Source: an uncultured Clostridia bacterium
GTDB taxonomy: Bacteria > Bacillota > Clostridia > TANB77 > CAG-508
NCBI GenBank assembly: GCA_948530865.1
Contig: CAOTKV010000012.1
Coordinates: 1-57,984, forward strand
Length of the DNA: 57,984 nt
Direction: 5' to 3'
Shown: piece by piece, positions 48,925 through 57,957 of the stretch
How positions within the stretch are numbered: the first letter of the stretch is position 1
Layout: every line of letters starts with the position of its first letter
Translations under genes and position numbers: made by a program
Notes under the pieces: model-generated
What the model was told of the DNA's origin: nothing
Seen by the model: the letters and a program-made list of their open reading frames with translations, nothing else
Databases searched by the model: none

Positions 48925-49648
48925 TTAATTTAATATTTGTTTAACTTCTTCATTTCTTAAATATCTCCAAGTTCCTAACTTTAAATCTTTAACTCCGATA
49001 TTTCCAATTTTAGCTCTATGTAGAGCCAACACTTTTTTCCCTATTGCTTCACACATTTTTCTAACTTGTCTATTTTTCCCTTCATGTATTGTTATTTCTA
49101 CACGAGAAAAATTCTTTTCCTTATCAATTTTCATAATTCTTGCTTTCGCAGGCCTTGTTATATATGAATCATCTATTTTAACACCATTTTGTAATTCTTT
49201 TATATTCTCTTCTGAAACTATTCCGTGAAAGTGTAACTGTATATGTTTTTGTAATTTCATGTTTAGGATGAGTAACTTTATAAACAAAATCACCATCATC
49301 TGTTAATATTAATGCTCCTGATGTATACATATCTAGTCTTCCAACAGGTACTATTCTTTGTTTAACTTTTACTAAATCTAAAACAGTTTCTCTATCAAAT
49401 TGATCATCAGCAGTAGTTACAACACCTATTGGCTTATTAAGTAATATATATACATTCTCCTTTTTCTGTAATTTTATAATTTTTCCATTATATTCAATTA
49501 CATCTTTTGTAGGAATAATTTTAGTTCCAATTTTAGCAACTTCGCCATTTACTTTAACTTTTCCTGCCTCAATTAATTCTTCGCATTTTCTACGTGAAGC
49601 AATTCCAGCTTCTGCAAGAAATTTTTGAAGTCTAATTTCTTCTTCCAT
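48925..49648 (-). pseudogene. rluB: pseudouridine synthase RluB-like, frameshifted
   Basis: RluB converts a uridine of 23S rRNA helix 89/93 to pseudouridine. The N-terminal part (49648 to about 49230) has the S4 domain (IRLQKFLAEAGIASRRKCEE) and catalytic VPVGRLDMYTSGALILTDDG. It then runs out of frame after KTYTVTL. The remainder is intact in another frame: HGIVSEENIKELQNGV, then ARIMKIDKEKNFSRVEITIH and EGKNRQVRKMCEAIGKKVLA to the stop at 48925. One extra A in the AAA at 49228-49230 (plus strand) explains the break. Either a recent mutation or a sequencing indel; compare the ROK kinase at 21965. Confidence 0.88.
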
Positions 49649-49655
49649 TTTATGT

Positions 49656-50585
49656 TTAAACGTCTTCCTTTCTTAATTTTTCCAACACTTCTTCAAAATA
49701 TTCTGGCAAACATGCTTGAAGTTTCATTTCTTTTCCTGTAATTGGATGTTTAAATTCCAATTCAGAACTATGTAACATCTGACCTTGAACACCAAAAGGA
49801 TTTTTTCCATTTGAATAAACAAAATCTCCTACTATTGGATAACCAATTTGTGATAAATGTACTCTTATTTGATGAGTTCTACCAGTTTCAATGTTTACCT
49901 TAAGTAATGTATATCCTGAAAATCTTTCTATAACTTCAAAATGTGTAATTGCATTTTTTCCATTTTTTGAAACTGCCATTTTAGTTCTATCTTTATTACT
50001 TCTAGCAATTGGCATATCAATAGTTGCTTGGTTTTCTTTTGTTTTTCCTCTTACTAGAGCAATATATGTTTTTTTAACTTCATGATTTTTTATTTGCTCA
50101 CTCATATTAATATGTGCTTTATCATTTTTAGCAATAATTAAAAGACCTGATGTATCTTTATCTATTCTATGAACAATTCCAGGTCTAATTTCTCCACCTA
50201 TACCAGATAAAGAATCTTTGCATTTATTCATAATTGCATTTACTAATGTTCCATCTGGATTACCATTTCCAGGGTGAACTACTAATCCTTTTTGCTTATT
50301 CACAACTAAAATATCATTATCTTCATAAATAATATCTAATGGTATATCTTCAGCTTTTATTTCAATTTCTCTTGGCTTTTCCTTTATAATAGTAATTTCA
50401 TCACCTAATGAAATTTTATATGCCATTTTAGTATTTTTACTATTTACTAAAACATTTCCTTCTTCTATCATTCTTTGAACAGCTGCTCTTGAAAGATCTT
50501 TATCTTTCATACTTACTGCTTTATCTATTCTTAAACCAACTAAATCTTTATTTAATTCATCAATAACATAAGTATTTTTTTCCAA
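49656..50585 (-). CDS. rluD: RluD-family pseudouridine synthase
   Basis: 309 residues. S4 domain (LVGLRIDKAVSMKDKDLSRA, then AVQRMIEEGNVLVN) and a catalytic domain with PGIVHRIDKDTSGLLIIAKN (Asp of HRIDKDTSG), then ARSNKDRTKMAVSKNGKNAI and VNIETGRTHQIRVHLSQIGY. RluD-type enzymes modify the 23S rRNA helix 69 region or related sites. Between rluB and tagA on the minus strand; 24 bases from tagA. Confidence 0.95.
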   Translation of the reverse strand: MEKNTYVIDELNKDLVGLRIDKAVSMKDKDLSRAAVQRMIEEGNVLVNSKNTKMAYKISLGDEITIIKEKPREIEIKAEDIPLDIIYEDNDILVVNKQKGLVVHPGNGNPDGTLVNAIMNKCKDSLSGIGGEIRPGIVHRIDKDTSGLLIIAKNDKAHINMSEQIKNHEVKKTYIALVRGKTKENQATIDMPIARSNKDRTKMAVSKNGKNAITHFEVIERFSGYTLLKVNIETGRTHQIRVHLSQIGYPIVGDFVYSNGKNPFGVQGQMLHSSELEFKHPITGKEMKLQACLPEYFEEVLEKLRKEDV

Positions 50586-50609
50586 AACTTACATCCTCTC
50601 TAAAAACAT

Positions 50610-51362
50610 TTAATCAAATTTTCCTTTTGTTATATCTTTTGTAAAAGTAATTTTTATCAAATAAACTGGTAACGCTAACATTCTAAAAAACCTAGATGGT
50701 TGTAATATCAATCTCCAAAACCACTCTATTCCTAAAGTTTGAAATATTTTTGGAGCTCTTTTTATTTTACCAGCTTCATAATCAAATGTACCACCTTGTC
50801 CAGCTGCAACATCAACTTTAAGTTCATTTTTATGTTTTGCAATCCACTTTTCTTGTAATGGTGCCCCCATTGCAACAAAAAGAACATTAGGCTGTAATTT
50901 ATTTATTTCAGAAATTACAGCTTCTTCTGATTCATTCTCAAAAAATCCTTCATGATATCCTACAATATTAATATTTGGATAATCTTTTTTTACATGTTCA
51001 GCAGTTAACTTGGGAACATCTCCTTTACCTCCTAAAAAGTAAAATGACCAATTTTCTTTTTCTCCTACTTCTAATATCTTTCTAAAATAAGATTGTCCTG
51101 GTATTCTTTGCTTAAAAGGTTTGTTTTGTTTTTTTCCTCCTATCATTACACCAACACTATCAGGAGTAGCAAGTTCAGCACTTCTTAAAATTTCAAAAAA
51201 TTCTTTATCTTTTTGTGCCATCATAATAAACTCCGTATTTGGAGCAACTACTATTTTACAAGACTTATTGCTATTTTCTATTAAATTCTTTGTTATATTT
51301 CCCGCATCTTCTATATCAATATTATCTATATCAATGCCTAAAATTCTAACTGTATTACGCAA
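50610..51362 (-). CDS. tagA: WecG/TagA/CpsF-family glycosyltransferase
   Basis: 250 residues. ILGIDIDNIDIEDAGNITKN at the N-terminus, VVAPNTEFIMMAQKDKEFFE, ATPDSVGVMIGGKK, RIPGQSYFRKIL, PNVLFVAMGAPLQEKWIAKH and GQGGTFDYEAGKIKRAPKIF are diagnostic. TagA adds ManNAc to GlcNAc-PP-undecaprenyl in teichoic-acid linkage-unit synthesis. The C-terminal basic segment binds the membrane. It lies 12 bases downstream of lspA. Confidence 0.93.
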   Translation of the reverse strand: MRNTVRILGIDIDNIDIEDAGNITKNLIENSNKSCKIVVAPNTEFIMMAQKDKEFFEILRSAELATPDSVGVMIGGKKQNKPFKQRIPGQSYFRKILEVGEKENWSFYFLGGKGDVPKLTAEHVKKDYPNINIVGYHEGFFENESEEAVISEINKLQPNVLFVAMGAPLQEKWIAKHKNELKVDVAAGQGGTFDYEAGKIKRAPKIFQTLGIEWFWRLILQPSRFFRMLALPVYLIKITFTKDITKGKFD

Positions 51363-51374
51363 AATCCTACACCT

Positions 51375-51824
51375 CTAATTTTTTCTTGAATAATCTATTA
51401 GGAAAACTACTAATAAAATCCATCCTAATACAACAAATATATCAGCTAAATTAAATGTAATATTGTAAAACTTTATAAAATCAAATACTCCACCTCTAAA
51501 TATTCTATCAATTAAATTACTAATACCACCAGAAATTGCAAATGAAAGTGCAAGTGCTGTTTTAGTATCAATTCTTTCTAATTGATTTTTTATAAATGTA
51601 ATAATTATTAATAATATAAAAATTGTTAATACAATATTTTTGCCATTACTTCCATCATTAAATCCAAATGCCATACCTGTATTAGAAGTAATTTCTAGTC
51701 CAAACTTTTCATTTCCTATAGATCCATTTACTAATTTATTGCTAACTAATAGCTTAGTAGTTTGATCTACTACAATTAGTATTGTAACAACAATAACTAA
51801 TAGTCTTATAACTTTATTTTTCAT
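51375..51824 (-). CDS. lspA: lipoprotein signal peptidase (signal peptidase II)
   Basis: 149 residues, four membrane helices. The catalytic aspartates lie in SNLIDRIFRGGVFDFIKF and FNLADIFVVLGW; the N-terminal VDQTTKLLVSNKL is also conserved. It cleaves the signal peptide of lipidated prolipoproteins. The start overlaps the stop of the upstream GT-C gene, so the two are translationally coupled. Confidence 0.96.
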   Translation of the reverse strand: MKNKVIRLLVIVVTILIVVDQTTKLLVSNKLVNGSIGNEKFGLEITSNTGMAFGFNDGSNGKNIVLTIFILLIIITFIKNQLERIDTKTALALSFAISGGISNLIDRIFRGGVFDFIKFYNITFNLADIFVVLGWILLVVFLIDYSRKN

Positions 51825-53560
51825 TAATTCCCCTTTGCAGTTTCTGATAATCTTTCAAAAATTTTAAAATTACCTTCACTATAAATTGTTTTATAATTTG
51901 AATCACTTTCTAGAATCATTGCAAGTTTTGCATTTGAATATAATATAACATGGGTTACACCATATTCTTCAAACTTACTTTCATAATCAACAGATATAGC
52001 AGGTATATTTAATGCATCTGAAAAAATATCTCTTCCTTCTATTCCATTTTCTTTATCTTCATTAAATTCTGGTGAATATAAATCACATCTTGAATCTATG
52101 AACACTGGTATTCCTCTAAATAGTAAATAAGCGCCATAATTGTATTCGTTATATAATTTTAAATTATTTACATCTAAATTGCTTAAAATCCAATCTGATG
52201 CTTTTACTGGATATGATGATTCATCTATATAGTCACTTCTAATAGTTGGTTTTATGATATGTGCACCTAATATTACAAATAAGCATGTAACAACAATTGC
52301 TCCAAACCAATCTGCAACAAATCTCTCTAATTTTTTAAAGGTTTCACTATCATATTTGTCTACCATATCTCCAATTAATCTTGCAAGAATTGGAGCACAT
52401 ATTATTGCAAATATTGATACTTGTCTTCTTGAATAAAATGATAATAGTGTTAAACCAACAAGCATAAATAAATCTGGTAATTTTATTTTTGTATCTGTAA
52501 ATATTAAAATTAGTAAAAATATAATTAAAGTAATAGCAAATTCGTTATTTTCTGCAAGAGTTAATGGTAAGTGTTCATTTATAGATCTCATTGTATTTCC
52601 ATTCATAGTTTTTGGAAGATATTTATAAGCTCCATCACCAGCAGGATTTAAAAATCCAGTACATGCACCAAATAACATTACACCTATTAATAGTAAAACT
52701 ACATGATTTTTTTTCACTTTTATTTTATAAGGTTTTTCTCTAATTATATTTCTCTTTCTTTTTCTCTCTGACTTTATAAATTCAAGTTTTTCTATTCTTT
52801 TTGCATATTTTTCTTTTTTTGCTTCTTTTTTAGTAAATTTATTAATTATTTTAGTAAATCTTGAAAATATTCTTACATCTAAATCCCAGTCGACAAAACA
52901 TGTTAATAAATATTCAGCTATATATGGTAAAAATAGTACAAAATAGAATGGGAATACTGCACAATGCAAATTAGCAATTAATAATGGTATTAATACTAAT
53001 GGTATTGCATATCGCGCTTTTTTTGTCTCCAAAAATTTCTCTATAAAAAATACTGCCCATACAAATAATATAAATGTTACAAGTTGTGCTCTAGCCGCAA
53101 TAAACGACTTCATTAAATAAATTGCTCCAATTGTAAGCACAAATGATACCACTTTATTTTTTGATTTTTTATTACATAACATATAAATTGATATTCCCAA
53201 AATTGATGTAAATGCCATTGTTGAAACATATATACCAACTTGTCCGAAATTATCATAAATTAGAAACATCATTAAATCATATAGCCAATGTGGATATGTA
53301 TATGGTAATTCATGCCAAGAAAAATTATCTGTTGTTAAATCAGAAACTCCATTATTATAAATATATTCCCCTATTGGAATTGTATAAAATGTATCATTTT
53401 GTAAAGTTTTTGGTGATATAGCACTACAAAATATAATAATACACACAACTGCTACTATATGAAAAATTATACTTATTACTTTATTATCTTTTGTAAAATC
53501 TTTTTTTTCTATTATTTCTTTTGCTTCAACCTCATTTGGTTTAACATTTTCATTTTCCAT
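51824..53560 (-). CDS. polytopic membrane protein, GT-C glycosyltransferase-like
   Basis: 578 residues with about 11 membrane segments and one basic cytoplasmic insert (about 225-285, rich in Lys and Arg). The first extracellular loop has LQNDTFYTIPIGEYIYNNGV and DNFSWHELPYTYPHWLYDLM. A D-x-x-x-x-x-x-x-x-G-x-x-I pattern and a Trp-rich loop after the first helix are typical of GT-C lipid-linked-sugar transferases. The C-terminal soluble domain has NYGAYLLFRGIPVFIDSRCD. It is coupled to lspA and next to tagA, so a role in envelope glycan modification is likely, but substrate and activity are unknown. Confidence 0.65.
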   Translation of the reverse strand: MENENVKPNEVEAKEIIEKKDFTKDNKVISIIFHIVAVVCIIIFCSAISPKTLQNDTFYTIPIGEYIYNNGVSDLTTDNFSWHELPYTYPHWLYDLMMFLIYDNFGQVGIYVSTMAFTSILGISIYMLCNKKSKNKVVSFVLTIGAIYLMKSFIAARAQLVTFILFVWAVFFIEKFLETKKARYAIPLVLIPLLIANLHCAVFPFYFVLFLPYIAEYLLTCFVDWDLDVRIFSRFTKIINKFTKKEAKKEKYAKRIEKLEFIKSERKRKRNIIREKPYKIKVKKNHVVLLLIGVMLFGACTGFLNPAGDGAYKYLPKTMNGNTMRSINEHLPLTLAENNEFAITLIIFLLILIFTDTKIKLPDLFMLVGLTLLSFYSRRQVSIFAIICAPILARLIGDMVDKYDSETFKKLERFVADWFGAIVVTCLFVILGAHIIKPTIRSDYIDESSYPVKASDWILSNLDVNNLKLYNEYNYGAYLLFRGIPVFIDSRCDLYSPEFNEDKENGIEGRDIFSDALNIPAISVDYESKFEEYGVTHVILYSNAKLAMILESDSNYKTIYSEGNFKIFERLSETAKGN

Positions 53561-53595
53561 TTCGCAATAACTCCTTATGATTATAGATATTTTGA

Positions 53596-53604
53596 ATTAT
53601 ATCA
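53596..53604 (-). promoter_or_regulatory. extended -10 promoter of the GT-C/lspA/tagA operon
   Basis: On the minus strand TGATATAAT (53604-53596) matches the extended -10 form TGNTATAAT; the -35 region is A/T-rich without a good hexamer. Confidence 0.6.
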
Positions 53605-53637
53605 AATCTTCAAAAAAAAATATATACTTTTAATTAA

Positions 53638-53670
53638 AAAAATACCAATATATTTTTATATTGGTATTTT
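53638..53670 (-). terminator. intrinsic terminator of the Na/Pi cotransporter gene
   Basis: AAATACCAATATA and TATATTGGTATTT form an AT-rich stem, followed by T residues on the minus strand, directly after the stop codon. Confidence 0.8.
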
Positions 53671-53675
53671 ACTTA

Positions 53676-55469
53676 TTAAATAGCATATTTGTGACCACAT
53701 TCATTTAGTTTATTTTTCAAAAGTTCACTTTCTGCTTTATAAACTCTATTAAAAAATTCATGTTTAGTTATAAAACTTTCATTTGTCATATAATTTGTTG
53801 TAAATATAGAAACGTTTGAACAATGATCAATTACTTTCTCACATATAGTTAAAATTTCTAAAAATGCAATTCCACTTTCTACATTACATTTTCCTTCTTT
53901 TAATCTTTCTATATGTTCATTTCTATATTGTTCTCTTTGCACTTCTGCATATTCTTTTAATGCCTCAATTTCTATTGCAATTTTAATATCTTTTTCTTCA
54001 AAACATTTTATTGTATTTAAAATTACATCTTCTGTAATATTATACATTCTTTCACAATTTTTATATGCTGACTCTGAAAACTTAATATTTTTATCATTCA
54101 TATCTTCTACTATTTTAGAAAATTTAAATGTATAATCTCCTACTTTTTCAAACTCAGATTCTATTTTTAGCAAAGTGGTAACAGTTTTTGATTCTTGATC
54201 AGACAAATCAAAATTTCCAAGTTCAACTAAAAATCCTGTAACCTTTTCCTCAATTTTATCAATAGCATCTTCTCTTTTTTGCATTTTTTCTAATCTTCTT
54301 CTATCAAACTTACCTAATAATTCCATTGACTTTCTAAAACTTTTTTCAGCAAGTTCAATCATTTTTTCTACTACTGAAGTACTATTTATTATAGCTATAT
54401 TAGGCATTTTAGTAAATTTCTCATCTAGCATATTTAATACTGTTAAATAATCGCTTTCATCATCGTCATCATCTTCATTTATCTGCTTATCTCTAATTGT
54501 AAGAATAGTCAATTTTTCAATAAAATTAACAAATGGTAATAACATTATTGTTGATACTACATTAAAGAATGTATGAAAATTTGCAATTTGTCCCATATCT
54601 ATTGATGAATTCCAAAATGTAAATCCAATAAAGTATTGATATGTGTATATAACTATTAAAAATATTATTGTTCCAATTAAATTAAAGTATAAATGTACTG
54701 CAGCAGCTCTTTTTGCATTTTTTGAACCACCAACACATCCAAATATTGAAGTAGCACATGTACCAATATTTTGTCCTAAAATTATTGGTAATGTAGTTGC
54801 ATATGTTATTATTCCTGAAGTTGATATAGCTTGCAGAATACCGACTGTAGCAGCAGAACTTTGTAGTAATGCAGTAATAAGAGCCCCTGCAATCACTCCT
54901 AATATTGGATTAGATAATGTTGCTAAGATTTGTGATAATATTGGTAATTTACTAAAGCTACTTGCCATATCTATCATTGTAATCATTCCTGTAAATAATA
55001 ATCCAATTCCCATTATCATTTGCCCTATATCTGTTGATTTTTTATTTTTAGAAATTTCCATTATTATTACACCAAGTAAAATAAATATTGGTGCTAATGT
55101 TTGTGGAGTAAACAATGAAATCCAACTATCTCCACTTAGACTTGTAAGTCTTAAGATTTGTGATGTTATTGTTGTTCCAATATTTGCCCCCATTATTATA
55201 GGAATAGCATTTTTCAATTTTAAAATATCTGAATTAACAAGTCCAACAACAATCAGCGTTGTTGCAGAAGAACTTTGAGTTGCAACTGTAATTAATATTC
55301 CTGTTAATAATCCTTTAAACATATTATCTGTGGCTGATACTAAAATTTTCTCAAGTTTTCCACCTGAAATTTTCTTTAGATTTGCACTTAATATTTTCAT
55401 TCCATAAATTAGTAAAGCAACACCACCAAGTAATTTAATTACTGATATTAATATATTCAAATCTTTCAC
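53676..55469 (-). CDS. Na+/phosphate cotransporter with PhoU-like domain (NptA/YjbB type)
   Basis: 597 residues. The first 320 hold two inverted Na/Pi-cotransporter repeats with the QSSSATT signature (TVATQSSSATTLIVVGLVNS, then TALLQSSAATVGILQAISTS). LGGVALLIYGMKILSANLKK at the N-terminus is typical. The C-terminal part (about 340-560) is a helical PhoU-like domain (VVEKMIELAEKSFRKSMELL, EFEKVGDYTFKFSKIVEDMN). It moves phosphate across the membrane; the direction in the cell depends on the gradients. Single-gene unit. Confidence 0.93.
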   Translation of the reverse strand: MKDLNILISVIKLLGGVALLIYGMKILSANLKKISGGKLEKILVSATDNMFKGLLTGILITVATQSSSATTLIVVGLVNSDILKLKNAIPIIMGANIGTTITSQILRLTSLSGDSWISLFTPQTLAPIFILLGVIIMEISKNKKSTDIGQMIMGIGLLFTGMITMIDMASSFSKLPILSQILATLSNPILGVIAGALITALLQSSAATVGILQAISTSGIITYATTLPIILGQNIGTCATSIFGCVGGSKNAKRAAAVHLYFNLIGTIIFLIVIYTYQYFIGFTFWNSSIDMGQIANFHTFFNVVSTIMLLPFVNFIEKLTILTIRDKQINEDDDDDESDYLTVLNMLDEKFTKMPNIAIINSTSVVEKMIELAEKSFRKSMELLGKFDRRRLEKMQKREDAIDKIEEKVTGFLVELGNFDLSDQESKTVTTLLKIESEFEKVGDYTFKFSKIVEDMNDKNIKFSESAYKNCERMYNITEDVILNTIKCFEEKDIKIAIEIEALKEYAEVQREQYRNEHIERLKEGKCNVESGIAFLEILTICEKVIDHCSNVSIFTTNYMTNESFITKHEFFNRVYKAESELLKNKLNECGHKYAI

Positions 55470-55521
55470 CTCTTAATATAGATATTGTATCCATATTTTA
55501 GATATATACGCATACAGTTTT

Positions 55522-55551
55522 ATTATATATATTTATATCGAAAATTGTCAA
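55522..55551 (-). promoter_or_regulatory. sigma-A promoter of the Na/Pi cotransporter gene
   Basis: On the minus strand TTGACA (55551-55546), 18 bases, TATAAT (55527-55522). Confidence 0.78.
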
Positions 55552-55562
55552 TATAAAAAAGA

Positions 55563-55604
55563 AATACGTCCACATACCAACCTCTGTTAGCACATGAACG
55601 TATA
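55563..55604 (-). terminator. intrinsic terminator of the ssb-like gene
   Basis: On the minus strand ATACGTTCA pairs with TGGACGTAT (G·U allowed) around a 22-base loop, followed by TTTCTTTTTT. The -35 box of the next promoter starts a few bases further on. Confidence 0.7.
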
Positions 55605-55640
55605 TAATTTGCTAAAATTTATATAAATTTAATTTATATC

Positions 55641-56309
55641 TTAAACAACTTCTTCAGTTTGTTCTTCATTTTCTTCTTCACTAGCTATTTCCATACTAGC
55701 AATTGAAACTTCATAAGCAACTCTTGTTTCTACAGTTCCATCTTCATATTTTTTCTCATAATTTCTTGATTGAACTCTACCTGTTATTTTTACTTCAGTT
55801 CCAACTTCCATATTTTGGCAAAATCTAGCATTTCTTCCCCAAGCAATACTTGGTATGTAATCAGATTTGTTATAAGCTCTGTTAACAGCTAATAATATGT
55901 CTGCAATTTCTCTTCCAAATGGTGTTTGTCTGTAAATAGGTTTTTTACAAACATATCCAACTAATGTAACTTCGTTTGTTACTTCTTCCTTATCTTCTTC
56001 GCTTTCCTCTTGTTCAATAACTTCTTTTGCAAATACAGTTAATATTAATCTGTTTCTTTCATTTTCATAATTGTTATAAGATCTAAATTGACCTTCAACT
56101 CTTACTTTTTTACCAATTTCTAAATCTATTGTTGTTAATAATCTTTCTGATACAGTGATTGGTATAATATCAACTGTTGAACTTAATCTAACAACTTCAA
56201 GATTAAACACATAAAATTTTTCTCCATAAATTTCATGACTGTAATTTTTTTCACTTACTACCTTTCCTACTAATACTAAGTGATTGTTTTCTGAATAATT
56301 TGTATTCAA
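55641..56309 (-). CDS. SSB-like protein with two OB folds, TTG start
   Basis: 222 residues. Two SSB-type OB folds in tandem: first about 8-100 (HLVLVGKVVSEKNYSHEIYG, LLTTIDLEIGKKVRVEGQFR), second about 110-205 (TNEVTLVGYVCKKPIYRQTP, SIAWGRNARFCQNMEVGTEV). The second is the better match. The tail is Glu-rich and lacks the usual SSB C-terminal DDDIPF. It is a Clostridia-type double-OB single-stranded-DNA-binding protein rather than the replicative SSB. The start is TTG at 56309, 8 bases after AAGGAGG; there is no nearby ATG. Confidence 0.83.
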   Translation of the reverse strand: MNTNYSENNHLVLVGKVVSEKNYSHEIYGEKFYVFNLEVVRLSSTVDIIPITVSERLLTTIDLEIGKKVRVEGQFRSYNNYENERNRLILTVFAKEVIEQEESEEDKEEVTNEVTLVGYVCKKPIYRQTPFGREIADILLAVNRAYNKSDYIPSIAWGRNARFCQNMEVGTEVKITGRVQSRNYEKKYEDGTVETRVAYEVSIASMEIASEEENEEQTEEVV

Positions 56310-56392
56310 TTTCGTTTCCTCCTTAATATTTATCTACTGTATTCTTCATATAATGTTCATCTTTTCTCGTTTTTTTACCATAAAACAAATAT

Positions 56393-56421
56393 ATTATATC
56401 ACAGCTTCATCTTTTTGTCTA
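56393..56421 (-). promoter_or_regulatory. sigma-A promoter of the ssb-like gene
   Basis: On the minus strand TAGACA (56421-56416), 17 bases, TATAAT (56398-56393). The remaining part of the 230-base gap to murD (56422-56539) is AT-rich with no feature that I can name. Confidence 0.78.
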
Positions 56422-56539
56422 CATAAAATTGGATTTTTTTCCATTTTTATTTGAATTTTACATTATTTTTATATGTTTTTTCGTATATTAAAGAGAATTA
56501 TTTGGTAAACTTTTTATTTGCAACCGTTTTTTAGTTATG

Positions 56540-57895
56540 TTAATTGGTAACAAACTTTTTAAACAGTTTTCCTCTTTCTTCAAAATTCTTGAAATATCCG
56601 TAGCTAGAAGCTGCAGGAGATAATAAACATGCAAAGTCTTTTTTAGTAACTTCTTTAGCAATTTTTACAGCATCTTCCAATTCATTTGTAAAATATACAT
56701 TTTTGCCTGAACCTTCTAGTCCTTCATATATATATTCACCTGTTTTTGGCAAGCATATAATATTTTCAACATTACAATCTTTAAGATATTCTATAAATTC
56801 AGCCTGATTAACCCCTCTATCCTTTCCACCTACAATAACTGTATTTACATTTTTTAAAGCTTTAATTGCTTCAATTGTAGATTCTGGAATTGTAGCAATT
56901 GAATTATTATAATACTCTACACCATTTATATTAGCTACAAATTCTAATCTATGTTCTAGTGGTTTAAATTCCTTTATTGATTTTACTGCATTTTGAATAT
57001 CAAGATTTAGTATACAACAGACAGCAAATATAAACATTATATTATTAATGCTATACATTCCCTTTAAATTCATATCTTCATCAATATTCATACATTTTTC
57101 GTTATTACAATATATGAAATTATCTTTCAAAAATACCTTATTTTTTACTTCAGGAATTTTTTCAATAGATACAGCAAAATCATTTTCCTTATATTTAAAG
57201 TTATAATTATTCATAAAATGATTATCAAAATTGTAAATTAGAAAATCATTATCATTTTGATATTTTGCAATATTGAATTTTGCTTCAATATATTTTTCTA
57301 ATGATTTATAATGATCTAAATGTTCTTCATAAATATCCAAAATAATTCCAATTTTAGTAGATTTTTTAACAAATTCTAATGCATGTGAAGAAAGTTCTAT
57401 TACTGCAATACTATTTTCATCCATATTCTCAACATCATTAAAAATTGGTTCTCCTATATTTCCTAAAAGAAACGCAGACTTTTCTTGGTCTATTAAAGTT
57501 TTATACATCAAAGAACTAGTTGTACTTTTCCCTTTTGTTCCTGTAACACCTATTGTACATATGTCAAAAAATTCTAAAAATAATTCTAGTTGACTAGTAA
57601 TTTTATTTTCAAAAGTTGAAGTATCTATATCCTTTAAAGAAATTCCTGGTGCTTTTAAAATTAAATCATATTGATCTATTCCAACTAAATAATTTTCTCC
57701 TAAAGATACTTCTAAAAATGGGTCTTCCATTAATTCTGTTTTACCATCTAATAAATTAATATTTTTATCTACTATATATAATTGTTTTTCTGGAAAGTTT
57801 TTTCTTAAAAATCTATAGCTTGATTCACCTTCCATACCAAATCCTAAAATAACAATGTTTTGGTTTTCTAAATAATTTAATAATTCTTTTAACAT
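56540..57895 (-). CDS. murD: UDP-N-acetylmuramoylalanine--D-glutamate ligase
   Basis: 451 residues. The Mur-ligase layout is complete: an N-terminal Rossmann-like domain (NIVILGFGMEGESSYRFLRK), the ATP-binding loop GVTGTKGKSTTSSLMY (about 115-130), the central NFDNHFMNN region, EHRLEFVANINGVEYYNNSI and a C-terminal domain with VNTVIVGGKDRGVNQAEFIE and LLSPAAASSYGYF-type LLSPAASSYGYFKNFEERGK. MurD adds D-Glu to UDP-MurNAc-L-Ala. Length and motifs are normal. AAAGGAG precedes the ATG. It might be read from a promoter beyond the window edge. Confidence 0.95.
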   Translation of the reverse strand: MLKELLNYLENQNIVILGFGMEGESSYRFLRKNFPEKQLYIVDKNINLLDGKTELMEDPFLEVSLGENYLVGIDQYDLILKAPGISLKDIDTSTFENKITSQLELFLEFFDICTIGVTGTKGKSTTSSLMYKTLIDQEKSAFLLGNIGEPIFNDVENMDENSIAVIELSSHALEFVKKSTKIGIILDIYEEHLDHYKSLEKYIEAKFNIAKYQNDNDFLIYNFDNHFMNNYNFKYKENDFAVSIEKIPEVKNKVFLKDNFIYCNNEKCMNIDEDMNLKGMYSINNIMFIFAVCCILNLDIQNAVKSIKEFKPLEHRLEFVANINGVEYYNNSIATIPESTIEAIKALKNVNTVIVGGKDRGVNQAEFIEYLKDCNVENIICLPKTGEYIYEGLEGSGKNVYFTNELEDAVKIAKEVTKKDFACLLSPAASSYGYFKNFEERGKLFKKFVTN

Positions 57896-57930
57896 ATGGA
57901 CTCCTTTATAATTTACTATTTATATGAATA

Positions 57931-57957
57931 AAATTATTATTTGTGTGAGTAATTTTA
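57931..57957. repeat. short dispersed repeat, copy 4 (TTATTTGTGTGAG)
   Basis: AAATTA and TAATTT arms enclose TTATTTGTGTGAG, identical in its central part to the inverse of the copy at 35801-35827. It lies upstream of murD at the window edge. Confidence 0.5.

Noticed and set aside
54643..55278. 211-residue plus-strand reading frame
   Set aside because: Mirror frame of the Na/Pi cotransporter membrane repeats; no ribosome site, low-complexity Ile/Pro-rich translation.
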